Shown: piece after piece, positions 32,650 through 46,216 of the stretch
How the letters are laid out: every line of letters starts with the position of its first letter
Position numbering within the stretch: position 1 is the first letter of the stretch
Assembly: GCA_905250115.1 (NCBI GenBank)
Contig: CAJNOI010000037.1
Coordinates: 434,001 to 498,000 of the forward strand
Source: Adineta steineri
Lineage: Eukaryota > Rotifera > Eurotatoria > Adinetida > Adinetidae
Direction of reading: 5' to 3'
DNA length: 64,000 bases
Made by a program: the position numbers and the translations under genes
The notes under the pieces: model-generated
What the model was told of the DNA's origin: nothing
What the model saw: the letters and a program-made list of their open reading frames with translations, nothing else
Database searches by the model: none

Positions 32650-35217
32650 AATGTGCTCGAGCGTGTGATAATTGTGTACAATGAAACCATGAGGGTAGTT
32701 CTTTTACTTGTCCTCTTTCAATATAAATATATTCAATAGAACGAACGAACGAATGAATGTGCTCAAATCAGCAAACGTAATGTATGAGTATGGGTAACGG
32801 CGTCCACTTATTTTGACGTTGACACATACAATTCTACATTTCGTCCGTCCTCTTCTTTTTTTTGCATGTACGCACGTTCTCCCACTCATTCGTTTAATAC
32901 ACAAACCTCTTATTTCGAATCATGTTATGTGCAGGACAGTCAACAAGCGACTTTTTTGCATCAATAGAAGGAAGAAAAAGACAGAGAAGAAGAAGAAAAA
33001 CATTTTCATTCATTTACTCTTTTTTTTCTTTATTAGGCGGTTGTTCTGCACCGCTGCTACTATGGCGTTTTGCTCATTCAGGCGGAGAACGTCTTCATCG
33101 GTATATTTCTTGAGTGCTTTTCTTTATATTAACATATACTAGAGGAAGACACATCGGACGTTAATAGAATACACAATGTATAGGACTTCTATACTATGAC
33201 CGCATTAAATATGAAAAATTTAGTTATATATTTATGTTTTAACATAAAAAACAGCAGTTTCTTTCCTTTCTTCTTTTCCTATGCTTCTCCTCTTTTTTTT
33301 TTTTATGTGACAAACACATCGCGATTCAGAATGCAAGTATCATCGCACAATCGATTAACTTGCACATGCAGAATTTTTTTGGAGTATTTTGCTTCACTGA
33401 CTATATAATGATTAGAATGTTAATGTCTATCAGGATTTTGTCTATTGAGATTCTACACTAAGTAAAACATAGAAGAAAAGAAAATATTGTTTTCTATTGT
33501 ATTACGATGTTTTTTGATAGTTATTAAAGTCACCCATCGATGCGAATCGAATATATGTATATATATTTATTAACGAAAAACATTATTTGTGTTTTTCTTT
33601 TCTTTCTACTTGCTTTTTTTTAGCTGCAACATGTATGAAGAGTACGTAAAAAAAATATTTTTTTTATACATATAAAAATACATCCGTAGTAACGAGCATT
33701 TGGTTTTTTACTAATGTCATTTTTTTATTGTTGATGTATGATTACAGACAGAAGAATACACTTTTTTTCTTCTTCTTCTTCTTCGTCGTCTGTTCCCTAT
33801 TGTTTCATTATGGTTTTGCGGTACTCCATGTTTTTATTGCGTATAGAAAGTAAATAGACGAAAAAAGAAAGCGCGGGAGAGAGAGAGAGAGAGCGAGCGA
33901 ATGAGACATATTGCACATGTGCTTCTCGACATTGTCGGAGTGTCTATGCTATCGAGAAGAGAAGAGAAGAGAGGAGAAGAGAAGAGAAAGAGAAAGAGAA
34001 AGCTATTTTGGCCTATATGCTCGTTTCATCTATAATTCATGCTTGATTATTCACTCCTCGCGTATGCAGCTTCTAGCACCCTTTTGCTAGTTAACTTGCT
34101 TTATTCTGAATTGCTTTATATTAGTCTGTTTGACAAAAACCTTTCGTTCTCTTTCCAGCTCACAGATTTTGCAATTAGTTGACAATATTATTACTAAATA
34201 TGATCTCGCACACTCGTTCTTTGTCTTCCGGTAAAGTATGATTATTAAGATAGTAGTATTATCAAGTCAATCCTAATGTTTTTAGTGTGTGTACTGGAAT
34301 GTAAAATTATAATAGTCACATATTCTACATTTGTTGATATACATATATTTATTTAATAAAGAATAAGAAAAATTTTTTTTTTTGGAAAAATTTCTCATGA
34401 GAATACATAGTACACCTTGACGTGACGATTCTGGAATCAATCACGTATATATTTTTACAACGTGATATTTACTTTTAATAATTGATTTTTAATAGAGACA
34501 GAGAAGAGAGTAGGATAATATTATGTTATGTATATATAGCTCAGTTTCAATCACTGTCACTAATGCAATAAAATCTTGTTTAATGAGCCTTCCGTTTGCC
34601 GGTGAATCTCGTTTCCCGACATAGTTTTTAGAAGTAGCACACGCACACACACATATAAAACGCAAAAAGTGCACACACATAAAAAAAAAAAAAAGAAGAA
34701 AAAGAAAAAGAAAAGTGAAGAGTCGTTGTTGTCGACAGCGACACCGATGAGAAGTAGAAGATGTGAAATTTAACAGCTAACGTCAACGAAACAGACTCGT
34801 TCTATGTCTGTCAGCTTGTCTTTTTGAATCATTACGCCTTCTATATATGATCGCACTAGAAGCAGTATTCTACCTCTTCGACTCTTATTACTTTAGTAGG
34901 AAAAAACTGAGATTTTAATAGGAAAAGAAAGGATGTTGTTAATGGACTAATAGGGTTTCAGCATGCAAGGTATTTTAATTAGCTAAAATTTGTTTTCTAT
35001 CATCATTTTTGATTTTTACGAGAAGAAAAAAGAAATTCAGATTTCATCTTTCTTTTTTTTCTTTTGTAGAGTGTGTGTATAGATTTTGACAAAAAAGAAA
35101 GATTAGAGGAGAAAAAAAGAAGAGAGAAAAAAAAAACGACCTACTACGAGCTTGGCGTGGTTTTAACGCGTTTTCTTCATTTGACTGGCATGTGAACATT
35201 GCATACAAACTACAAAA
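32650..35217. other. upstream region of the Na+/Ca2+ exchanger
   Basis: About 2.5 kb with mixed composition, more G+C than most intergenic DNA here, and several simple-sequence tracts. It probably holds the promoter and 5' UTR of the exchanger. No coding exon could be supported. Confidence 0.4.
33876..34002. repeat. purine-rich GA / GAAGA simple repeats
   Basis: (GA)n at 33876-33894 and a GAGAAGAGAAGAG-type tract at 33954-34002 lie about 1.2 kb upstream of the exchanger start. Such polypurine tracts are common near animal promoters; no function can be read from the sequence. Confidence 0.7.
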
Positions 35218-38200
35218 ATGTCTACTGAACTCGCTAACTTAACTGATACTTTCAGTTGCCAAAAATTCAGATGTTCTGGTCGTGGTATTTTATTACCATT
35301 TGGTAAGTAATTATTGTTTTTTTATAATTATATTTAATCTGACTATTTTTATTTTTTCTGCTAAAATAGGTATTGAAGCATGTATGTCAATACCATTACG
35401 AGCCACGCTTTATTTTATATTTTTACTCTATCTTTTCCTTGGCATTGCTATTATTGCTGATATATTTATGTCATCTATTGAAACAATAACATCAAAAAGA
35501 CGAAAAATACGTTATCCAAGTCCGGGTGAAAAAGATAAATTTATAACTGTTGAAGTTCATTTATGGAATGATACAGTTGCTAATTTAACATTAATGGCAC
35601 TTGGTTCAAGCGCACCCGAAATTCTTTTATCAATTATTGAAGTTGTTGGTAATCGTTTTGAAGCAGGAGAACTTGGTCCTGGAACTAGTAAGATACAAAT
35701 TATTATTTCATTCTTTTTTTCTTCTTCTTCGTCTTCTACTTTTTTCTTTTCTCATTCATAATAGGATCATCTTTCTTATAAATGTAAAAATGTCATTAAA
35801 ACATATACATATATATATATATATATATATTCATAGGAAGAGAGACTTTTCGGATAGATTAACAGATGTTAAGGTCATGATATTATAATTTGTCCTTTCA
35901 ACTCCATTTACTTTTTATTATGTATTGACATAAAAAAAGCCTTTTATAAATATTATTTGCTTTGTTACTTTTCAACATCTTGAAAAAAAGAGGTCTACAT
36001 CAAACATATATATATATATGGCAAAAATCCAGATCGATTATCATTAATTGTTTTCTAGTCTATATAGTTTAATTATGAGAAAAAAAATTGTATCTAACAA
36101 AAAAAAACGACATAATAGAAATAGTAATGTGTATGGTAGACATATGGTTTTTTTATTTGGTTTATAAACAATGTTATTATTTTAGTTGTTGGTTCTGCTG
36201 CTTACAATCTTTTAATGATTTCTGCCTTATGTATAGCATCAATTAAAGCTCCTGAAACACGAAAAGTCAAATTATATAGCGTTTTTATGGTATAATTTCT
36301 TTTTTTTCTTTTAATATGATAGTATATATATAAATGATGAGTATTTGTATAGATCACATCGTTTTTTGGTTTCTTTGCTTATATATGGATGTTCATAGTT
36401 TTATCGGTTATATCAAAAGATGTTGTTGATCTTTGGGAAGCTGTTATTACATTTCTTATGTTTCCACTGGTTGTCATATTAGCTTTTCTGGTAAATGAAT
36501 ACATATAACAAAATGAAGAAAAAAGATAAGCAACTTACTTTCTTTCTTTGTGTATCATTAGGCTGAAAAGAACTTTTATGCTTCAAGCAAAATTGACATG
36601 GAAGAAGAGGAACAAACACTCATATTAAGTAAGTATTTTTGGTCAATATTTAATTAAAACTGATTATATGTATATGGTATATATTTCTATATATAGCACC
36701 ACCTGAGCTTGATCAATCTGGTGCTGTACGTGGTTTTCGTAAAGATGAACTTCTTCAATTTTTACGTGTAAGTTAATGAGTTTTTTTCTTCTTCTATATG
36801 AAGAAATCAAACAAATGAATAAATTATTTTTTTTTCAACATAAATAGGATCTCGGTCAATCAACAAATTTATCAATGGAAGATAAGGCACAATTATTTTC
36901 TGCTAAATTAAGTGAAAGTATGCCTCGATCACGTATGCAATATCGTATTCAAGGCGCAAGAATGCTTACCGGTGGTAAATCTTTATTTGTCAATCTACCC
37001 GACAAACTTCAAGAGGTTTGTATAATATAAATACAAAAAAAAAGAATTCCTTTATGTACTCTTCTCCTATATTTTATTCACTTGAATAAAATTATTATTA
37101 TTGTTATTGTTATTATTATATCTATGTAAATAACAATACAGATACATGACGAAATGCTGAAAATTAAACCAGACGAAACAGGACATCGATCATTATCACC
37201 TGAAATATTACATGAAACTGATCATACACCAAGACTCGAATTTGGAGCTGCAGCATATGCTATTCTTGAAAGCGATCAACTAGTTGATATTATTATTCGA
37301 CGATTTGGTCCGGCTGATGTTGATGTTCGATTCAGGTGTCTCTATTCGCTCGCTCATTTATTGATGCATGTCTATGCTATGATACAATACAACACAGCAT
37401 CTTAGATTATATATATATCTATACTTCTGCATATATATATATACATAGATGACTTCTTTCACTCAATATTTTCTTCTTCTTCTTCACTGATTCAATAATT
37501 TTTACTAATAGTCTACTGAAATTAAGCTTAGCATGATTCGTTTAGATATATCAACGAGCCGTCAAACCACAGTCATCGGATGGGACTTTGCCACTTGACC
37601 ATCAGATTGGTGGTCGAAAGGGAACTTTATCGAAAATAGACTTTGATGATGACCCACATATGGTTATTCTTGAGTTTGCTTCATCCAGTTATGCTGTACT
37701 TGAACAGGAGCAGCGTGTAACTGTCGAAGTCGTCAGACACGGTGATACTAATTCTGTTATTCAGTTTCGGTAGGTCTCATCAATGGTCATTGTGTTTTAA
37801 GTGTTTTATTTTGTTATTAAACATCTTTTTCAAAATTCCAAAAGCCCTTTATATGCGACATTGATTTTTTTATCCCCCCCCCAAAAAAACCCAAGTTATA
37901 GCGCACGCTTATGAAAATCTACGTGTGATTACGCTAAACACTTGCTTGCTTGCTTGTAATTCTCTTCATCACTTGCATTTAAATGAATAGAAGCACGATT
38001 TTATATCAACAAAAATTATCACATGCATGTTTAATAATTTATATTGAATAATAAAACTTAATATAAAAAAATCTAATATTTTTCTAGGCTTGATACGATT
38101 GATGGAACAGCAACAGCTGGTGAAGATTATATAAAATTATCTGAAGAATTTAGAATGGAACGTGGTCAACAAGAAAAGAAAATAACTATTCATATTATTG

Positions 38201-39906
38201 ATGATAATCAATGGGAACCAGATGAAACATTTTTTGTTAAATTATCATTACCTGAAGGTGAAGAAAATCGCACAAAATTAGGTTCAAAAACAGTTGCACT
38301 TGTAACAATTATTAATGATGATGGTAACTAATTTTCACTAATGAAAAGAAATATATATATTTTTATTTTGTAGATCCGGGTTATATTGAATTCGAAGAAA
38401 CAATTAATTTAGTAAAAGAAAGTGTTGGAAAAGCAGAACTTAAAGTTGCGCGTGTCAATGGTGCTGATGGAAAAGTTTCAGTACATTATCGAACGAAAGA
38501 TATTGATGCTGTCGGAACAAAAGATTATGAGCGTAAGTCAACCAAAAAAATATGAAAGCTAACCATTGTTGAATAGTTGATATAAAATTAAGATGTTCGA
38601 CAAAAATCAAAATAGGAAATAAATTGATTTATTCTAGCACGTAGATCATACCGAACTATGGGTGAGCTATAATTGAAATTTTGACCGTCCCATATTTTTT
38701 ATCATACCCGTAAAATAGAATAATATCACATCTTAGAATTTATTTTTTTTTGAATTAGACTGAAATTGATATAGACATAAATATCTTTCTTTCTTTTAGC
38801 TGCTGATAATGAATTAGTATTTGAACATGGTGAAATATCAAAAATAATTTCAATACCAATTATGAATGATCTTGAAGCAGAAAAAGATGAAAGTTTTTCT
38901 GTTGAACTATATAATCCAACAGGTGGTGCACAAATAGGAAAACATGCAAAAACAGTTGTCACAATTATCAATGATGATGGTATATTTTTTATTTAGAAAA
39001 CAAAAACTAATTTATTATTATTATTTCGTTTTTTCGCTTCATCTATTTAGATTATAAAACAATGGCAAATAAAATGGCATCACTTGTTCAAGTTGATTTG
39101 GATAAATTAAGTGTAACAAAAACATCGTGGGGAGAACAATTTCAAAATGCTATGAATGTCAATGGTGGTGATTTAGAAACAGCAAAATTTGGTCATTATA
39201 TTGCTCATACACTTGCATTTTTTTGGAAAGTTCTTTTTGCCTTTGTACCTCCAACATCAATGGCTGGTGGTTGGTTAACATTTTTTGTTTCACTTTTTTT
39301 TATTGCTGTTCTTACGGCAATTGTTGGTGATGTAGCTGCTATATTTGGTTGTCTTGTTGGATTAAAGGATAGTATAACAGCCATTTCATTTGTTGCACTT
39401 GGTACATCATTACCTGATACATTTGCATCTATGATTGCAGCAAAAAATTCGAAATCAGCTGATGATGCTATTGGTAATATAACAGGATCTAATAGTGTTA
39501 ATGTATTTCTTGGTCTTGGACTTCCTTGGCTTGTTGCTGCTATTTATTGGGAATCGAAAGTATGAATAAATTCAATTATTAAAAAAAATCTCATATTTCT
39601 GTATTTTAGAACCTTCCATTTACAGTTAAAGCGGGCGATCTATCATTCAGTGTGCTTGTCTTTTCTGTTTGTTGTGTTCTTGGTATGAGTGTACTTATTA
39701 TGCGTCGATTTGTAGGCTTTTTTGGTAAAGCTGAATTAGGTAAAAGAAAAAAAGGTTAAGAATTTAATTGATTAACTTTATTTTTATTTCAAGGTGGACC
39801 GACAATACCGAAATATTTATGTTCAGGATTTTTCGTTCTTCTCTGGATTGGTTATTTAGTACTGTCAAGTCTTCAAGCATATGGATATATTAAATGGTCA
39901 AGTTAA
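35218..39906 (+). CDS. NCX: Na+/Ca2+ exchanger with alternative CBD1 exons
   Basis: Fourteen coding positions, with position 8 present twice: 35218-35302, 35370-35687, 36186-36289, 36353-36490, 36562-36628, 36697-36767, 36848-37015, then 37142-37335 or 37546-37769, then 38088-38323, 38374-38532, 38800-38979, 39051-39559, 39610-39739, 39794-39906. The protein is 823 or 833 aa. Alpha-1 repeat: [20 protein letters not shown]. Alpha-2 repeat: [20 protein letters not shown]...[19 protein letters not shown]. The large cytosolic loop carries two Calx-beta calcium sensors (CBD1, CBD2), each closing with an acidic INDDD segment that binds Ca2+. The protein swaps Na+ for Ca2+ across the plasma membrane, with loop Ca2+ as activator. 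No cleavable signal peptide is evident. The start chosen is the first ATG before the acidic extracellular N-terminus. Confidence 0.95.
37142..37335 (+). other. NCX alternative exon 8a (first half of CBD1)
   Basis: 194 nt, enters in phase 0 and leaves in phase 2. It encodes a linker and the first strands of CBD1 ([20 protein letters not shown], then [13 protein letters not shown]). It can be swapped with exon 8b. Confidence 0.85.
37546..37769 (+). other. NCX alternative exon 8b (first half of CBD1)
   Basis: 224 nt, also phase 0 in and phase 2 out, with a good TTTAG acceptor and GTAGGT donor. It encodes [20 protein letters not shown] and [16 protein letters not shown], homologous strand by strand to exon 8a, after a different and longer linker ([18 protein letters not shown]). 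Confidence 0.85.
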
Positions 39907-40724
39907 GAAACTGAAAAAAAACCTAAAACTAGTGAAAAACATTCTTAGAAATTATTTTGTTCTTCTTGTTTTATTCTTTTTCATAATTACACTCATTTTG
40001 CATTGCATTGCGCATCTGTGATTATATATACACACAACAAATGAAAGAAATTAATAAGATTTTGTTTTTGTTTATGCGATCAATAATGATAAAATAGTTT
40101 AGAAAAAAAAATGATCTATTCTTTTCTTTCTTTTTGTTTTTGAAATTTATTTTATTAAGAAAAATACTTAGTTAAGAAATGGAAAAAAAAGTTTCAAATT
40201 AGTTAGCTTTATTTGTTCTTTAAATGTGAACTCAGGATTGTATCGTGGTCTTATTTTCTAAAAAAAAAAGAAGATTCTTCTCAATTATTTTAATTCATGA
40301 TCATTTTTAATTTTATGAAACAATATCAAGTGATTGTGTTTTCCTATTTTATATATATACATGTGTGTGTGTGTATATATATTATCATGTCTTTATTTAT
40401 CCTTTAATGTGTGTCTATTCAATCCTTTTTCGTTTTCTTTTTTTTTTTTTTATTCATTTCACATGTCTGGTTTTTAACAACAAAGAATAGTCGTGACATT
40501 ATTTATAAAAATAAATTACATAAAAATTATCTTTGCTTAATTAAATAATAACAAAAATGGAAAATAAATGATACAATTTATATATACGAGGTTTATTTTT
40601 GTGTATTGTGTACATAAAACTTCCTAATGGTTTAACAACTGTGTCCTATGAATTTAATTGTTATTGAATTTAAATATGTGTACTTTCAATAAAATACTAG
40701 ATAAAGATAAAGCAGCAGTAAGTG
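39907..40724. other. exchanger 3' region
   Basis: AT-rich 3' UTR and spacer. It has a TA/TG microsatellite at about 40350-40382 and AATAAA-type signals near 40510 and 40562. No gene. Confidence 0.5.
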
Positions 40725-41295
40725 TACTCGAATAAAGACAAAATAGTTGACAGTATAACGCTGACTTCTGTAAGTATTATCTCAAAATCATGCTTTTATT
40801 TCATTCCAAAGTTTTCAACCATGAATTACTTTAGTCATTATACACATTTTGTTATTTATTTGTTGTTCATGTAAATATCAATAACAACATTAGTTTCACA
40901 AATATCCTATTTCTATTTTCATTTCCAAAAGAATTTAATAAACTACTAACAATTATGCATGATTCTCAGATTCAACATCATAACTTCAAGCACAAAGCAT
41001 ATAAGAACTATTGAATGAGTGAAAAAAAGACTAGAAATGAATACTACCGAAAAGAATTTATTTGGATAAAATAGATATACTAAAATGTTTTTTTTTTCAA
41101 GTATTGATTGATTATATTAGTAGAAGAATAACGAATACACAAAAGAAAAAGAACTTGTAGAATACTAGTATGAGTTGATATAATAATGATTAGTTAAATA
41201 TGAAAATGAAATGAATAAGAATAATTGAATAGAGATTGAGTTGATAGTGAGTAAAAAACTAAAGTTTGTACTAAAGTCTGTTATATTTCAAATGA

Positions 41296-41733
41296 TTAAT
41301 GATGTTTTGTTTCTGTCTGTTTAGTTTTTACCGATGTTTGTTTTGTTTTTCCTACTATTTGTTTTGTTCCAGTTATTGCTTTTGTTTTTGTCACTGATTG
41401 TTTTGTTTCTGTTGTTGCTTTTGTTTTTGTCACTGTTTGTTTTCCTTTACCTGTTGCTCGTTTTACTGCTCGTGATGCTACTGCATACCGTAAATTGGGA
41501 CCAACAGCATTTGATGTGTCTTTTCCAGTCCACATTGGTGCTTCTCGTCTGCTATATGACTTACCAGGTGCATGAGCCAAAGCATCAATTAGAGCACGTT
41601 TATGCACTTCAGCGTTAACATCAGATGATCTTTTTTCGATTGCTCGAGCATCAACTTTATTGTCGATGAGAAAACCAGCGAAGACCAATAATACTGCACA
41701 AATAACATTTATTGTTCTAACTTGGACTTGCAT
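41296..41733 (-). CDS. secreted WTE-repeat family protein, copy A (short, Lys/Thr-rich tail)
   Basis: A single exon of 145 aa. The signal peptide and pro-like region match the other copies (MQVQVRTINVICAVLLVFAG; KRALIDALAHAPGKS). The long Ser/Gly section is missing: only one WTE-like motif (MWTGKD) links straight to the conserved YAVASRAVKRATGKGK segment. The tail is expanded into Lys/Thr repeats built on TKTKATTETKQSV, TKTKAITGTKQIV and KTKQTSVKTKQT. The copies thus vary by loss of the middle and growth of the tail while the leader is kept. Function unknown. Confidence 0.65.
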   Translation of the reverse strand: MQVQVRTINVICAVLLVFAGFLIDNKVDARAIEKRSSDVNAEVHKRALIDALAHAPGKSYSRREAPMWTGKDTSNAVGPNLRYAVASRAVKRATGKGKQTVTKTKATTETKQSVTKTKAITGTKQIVGKTKQTSVKTKQTETKHH

Positions 41734-41813
41734 CTTGGATGAAACCGTATAATATTATAATGATAAATACAATAGCACTTCTTTTCGTCTTGTTTGACTA
41801 AAATGACTTCATG

Positions 41814-41821
41814 TATTTATA
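41814..41821 (-). promoter_or_regulatory. TATA box, WTE copy A
   Basis: TATAAATA on the minus strand, 81 bp upstream of the ATG, with the same flanking GATAGTA...CATGAAGT context as copy C. Confidence 0.6.
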
Positions 41822-43671
41822 CTATCATTGTCGTTTGCTTTTTTCTAAACCCTCCCCCACACATTTTTTTATTATTTTTTATCTTTTTTGTCACATAAAA
41901 ATACTTTGAGAGTAGGGAGAGAGAGAGAGAGAGAACGACTGTATCTTTGCGTAGTTTCATATAATCAAAACAAATCCGTTACTATACACTACTAGGAAAA
42001 TATCTCATAAATCACTGAAGCATATCAGACTTTTTCTTCATTTGATTTTGCGTATGTAATAGTCTTTGCAATTAAAGGTGACAAGACTGATGCACAAAAT
42101 AAAACAAAGGTCATTAGTCCTAGTTTTTCTTCGTACATCAAGACATGTACACCTTTTTTTGTCCTTAAATCTAGTGATGTACTCATCTCGAGGATTGTAA
42201 ACAAAATTGTAATAATCTTTATTTTGATATCGACAGAAAAAATATTTATGAATAACATAAAAGATGAGAAAAACAGAAGAGTATTATCTAAATTTTATTA
42301 TTTGAGTTGATATGAATCACTTTCATAATATCATCTCATATTTTGCATCTGAAAGTGATAGTTGAAAATGAATCTAACTGTTTATTATTTTCTTGATTAT
42401 CGTTCATTCAATATCTACAGTATTTCATTCTGACTAAGTTTACCATCAAATGATACAGTACATTTAATTGTAATATATGACGAAAGAAAATACATGTATA
42501 GATTCTCAATTAGTCCTATTGAAATGTTTATAGTTTACATAAATTAGTTAATATCTTTTCTGATACTTTTATTCTTAAATTTGGTAGGAATACATATTCA
42601 TAATAGACATTCTCATTCAATATCAAAGTAAGCAATATCTTTGAAAGACCAATATTATATGTCGTTTAAGATTTTACGCCAAAACAATTCATTTTACTGT
42701 TTCGTTGATTTTATTTCTTAGTTATTGACAAATGAAATTTACAAATGTTGATAACATCAAACAAAAGATACAAATTATATTTGATAACATTAGATCGGTA
42801 TTAATTACATTCTATTTTACATGTGAACTATGAAGACCATGATAGAATTAAAAACCCTTGGTATTAGAAAAATATAGAACAAAACAACTATGTATATGAA
42901 ACATTCGAGATATAATGTGTTTAATTTTTAAAATATGTAGTTGGGCGAAGAAAATGATGAATTTAAAAGTGAACTGCATAAGAAGAGTCTAAAATTTATA
43001 ATTTTATAATTTTATTGAATATCTCACTCGATTCTCATGATAAGATTATGTCAGAAACTTATTATCAATGGAAAGTAGTTTAGAATATTGATTAAAGCAA
43101 AGATAAAATAATTGCCATTATAGAATTGCACTGACTTGTTTTAGTATTATATCAAAATCATTCTTTTATTTCATTCCAAAGTTCTCAACAATGAATTATT
43201 TTACTCATCATACACATTTTGTTATTTATTTGTTGTTTATATAAATATCAATAATAACATTAGTGTCACAAATGTTCTATTTCTATTTTCATTTCCAGAA
43301 GAATCTAATAAACTACTAACAATTATGCATGATTCTCAGATTCAACATCATAACTTCATTACTTCATACACAAAATATATGAGAACTATCGAATGAGTGA
43401 AAAAAAGACTAGAAATGAATACTACTGAAAAGAATTTATTTGGATAAAATAGATATAATAAAATGTTTTTTTGTAAGTACTGATTTATTATATTAGTAGA
43501 AGAATAACGAATACAGAAAGGAAAAAGAACTTGTAGAATACTAGTATGAATTGATATAATAATGATTAGTTAGATATGAAAATGAAATGAATAAGAATAA
43601 TTGAATAGAATTTGAGTTGATAGTGAGTAAAAAATGAAAGTTTGTACTAAAGTCTGTTATATTTCAAATGA

Positions 43672-44289
43672 TTAATGTTGTTTTTTTCCTGTCTGTTTAG
43701 TTTTTACCGATGTTTGTTTTGTATTTTTTCCATTTCCTGTTTCTGTTTTTGTTTTTGTCACTGTTTTTCCTTTTCCTGCTGTTTGTTTTGCTGCTCGTGA
43801 TGCTACTTCACTCCATACATCTTGATCGCCATTGTTTGATGAGCCTGATCCAGCCCCTGATGCGCTACTATCACCCCATGTGCCTGATTCAGTCCATACA
43901 TCCGGATCGGCATTGCCTGATAGGAATGATGCCAACCATGAATCGAATCCAGCGTCTGTTGCGCTACTATCACCGGATGAGCCTGATGCAGCCCCTGATG
44001 GACTACTTTCACCACTTTCACCAGCATAGTGTTCAGTCCATACCTCTTGGTCATCTCGTCTGTTTGCTTTCAATGAATCAAATGCACCAGAGTTACCACG
44101 TTTACGTTCATGTGACTTAACAAGTGCATGAGCCAAAGCATCAACTAGAGCACGTTTATACTCTTCAGCGCTAACATCAGATGATCTTTTTTTGATTGCT
44201 CGAGCATCAACTTTATTGTCGATGAGAAAACCAGCTAAGACTAATAATACTGCACAAATAACATTTATTGTTCTAACTTGGACTTGCAT
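43672..44289 (-). CDS. secreted WTE-repeat family protein, copy B (best full-length)
   Basis: A single exon of 205 aa that keeps every part: signal peptide, dibasic pro-like region (AIKKRSSDV, EEYKRALVDALAHALVKSH, ERKRGN), Ser/Gly-rich section with WTE motifs (VWTEH, VWTES, VWSEV) and a Lys/Thr-rich tail (KTVTKTKTETGNGKN, TSVKTKQTGKKQH). It is nearly the same as the left copy over the first 150 residues. The start at 44289 is chosen because MQVQV is shared by all four copies. This copy is the best guide to the ancestral form. Confidence 0.7.
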   Translation of the reverse strand: MQVQVRTINVICAVLLVLAGFLIDNKVDARAIKKRSSDVSAEEYKRALVDALAHALVKSHERKRGNSGAFDSLKANRRDDQEVWTEHYAGESGESSPSGAASGSSGDSSATDAGFDSWLASFLSGNADPDVWTESGTWGDSSASGAGSGSSNNGDQDVWSEVASRAAKQTAGKGKTVTKTKTETGNGKNTKQTSVKTKQTGKKQH

Positions 44290-44370
44290 CGTGGATAGCA
44301 ATGTATAGTATTATTTTGGTAAATAAAACGGTACGTTTTTATGTCTTGTTTGAATGTGATTTCAAGATAC

Positions 44371-44377
44371 TTTTATA
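44371..44377 (-). promoter_or_regulatory. TATA box, WTE copy B
   Basis: TATAAAA on the minus strand, 82 bp upstream of the ATG. The sequence differs from the other copies but the position is the same. Confidence 0.55.
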
Positions 44378-46216
44378 CTATCACGTTCGCACTTTTGTTT
44401 TTGCTTTTTTTATTTCTCTCTTATAGATTTTACGGTAATGATTTCTTTTTCTTTCAATTAAACTCACCAAAAAAATAATAAGAGAATAATTATATTTCTA
44501 TATCGTCCAATACAATGTGAAAGAAAACCCGATATTTTTTATTAGAAAAATAAATTTTATAAATCATTGGAGCATATCGAAGGTCGTTTTATTTTACTTT
44601 CTATGATCAATCACATTTAAGACAAAGTCGATAGAATCGAAATAAAAAACAAGAAAAAAGTGAGTAGGTTTATTTTTTCATATCATAAAAATATTCGTCC
44701 TGATGTTATCGATTGTACTTATATATTTAAAAATAGAATGACAAAATATTGACTATTAGTATCTTTCTATTTCATACATCAGTTTGAATTATATTAGTAG
44801 ATATTTGTTAATACTATAGAGAGACGGTAGAAGCACAAAAACTTACTGGTGGAATCCATTAATTCTACTACTGTAAACTCTCATAAAAACATACTTGTTC
44901 ATGGTAATAAATTACCCATCAATCTTGAATGACTTGTCATCTTATTATATTATCTAGTCGAGTAAATCATAAAAATATTTTTTGGTCCAGTCAAATAAGA
45001 TATTACATTTGATGGTAATATATGACAAAAGAAAGCACACGTGTATATTCTCAACTAATCTTATTTTAATGTTTATAACTTATACAAGTTTAATAATCTC
45101 TCTTTCGATACGTTTGTTCTTAAATTTGGTAGAAATATATATTCATAAGAGACTTCCTTATTCAATATCAAAGGTTAGCAATATTTTTCAAGAACAAATA
45201 CTATATATTTCTTTTGCGATTTTATACCATAATAATTCATTTTACTGTTTTATTGATTTTATTTCTTAGTTATTGACAAATAGACTTTATAAATATTGAT
45301 AACATCAAACAAAAGATACAAATTATATTTGATAACGTTAGATCGATATGAATTATATTCTATTTTACATGTAAACTATTATGACTTTGATAGAATTAAA
45401 AACCCTTGGTATTAGAAAAATATAGAACAAAACCACTATATATATGAAACATTCGAGATAAATTGTGTTTAATCTTTTAAATATGTAGTTGAGCAAAGAA
45501 ATTTATCAGTTTAAGAATGAATTGCATGAGGAGAGTCTAAAATTTATAATTTTATAAAGTTATTGAATACCTCACTCGATTCTCATAATAAGATTATGTA
45601 AGAAACTTATTATTAATGAAGAGTAGTTTAGGATATTGATTAAAGCAAAGACAAAATAGTTGACATTATACCGCTGACTTCTGTAAGTATTATGTCAAAA
45701 TCATGCTTTTATATCATTCCAAAGTTCTCAACAATGAATTATTTTACTCATCATACACATTTTGTTATTTATTTGCTGTTCATGTAAATATCAAGAACAA
45801 CATTAGTTTCACAAATATTCTATTTCTATTTTCATTTCCAGAAGAATTTAATAAACTACTAACAATTATGCATCGTTCTCAGACTCAACATCATAACTTT
45901 ATTACTTCAAGTACAAAACATATAAGAACTATTGAATGAGTGAAAAAAAGACTAGAAATGAATACTACCGAAAAGAATTTATTTGGATAAAATAGATATA
46001 ATAAAATGTTTTTTTTTTCAAGTATTGATTTATTATATTAGCAGAAGAATAACGAATACAGAAAGGAAAAAGAAGTTGTAGAATACTAGTATGAGTTGAT
46101 ATAATAATGATTAGTTAGATATGAAAATGAAATGAATAAGAACAATTGAATAGAGTTTGAGCTGATAGTGAGTAAAGAACTAAAGTTTGTACTAAAGTCT
46201 GTTATATTTCAAATGA

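Noticed and set aside
32704-33142. Several overlapping frames upstream of the exchanger
   Set aside because: Low-complexity frames (poly-Lys/Arg or poly-Phe) from purine and pyrimidine tracts. No splice sites or domains.
35281-35888. Frame reading on past the exchanger exon 2 donor
   Set aside because: Past 35687 it reads poly-Ser/Phe from an intron T/C tract. The splice to 36186 restores the alpha-1 repeat.
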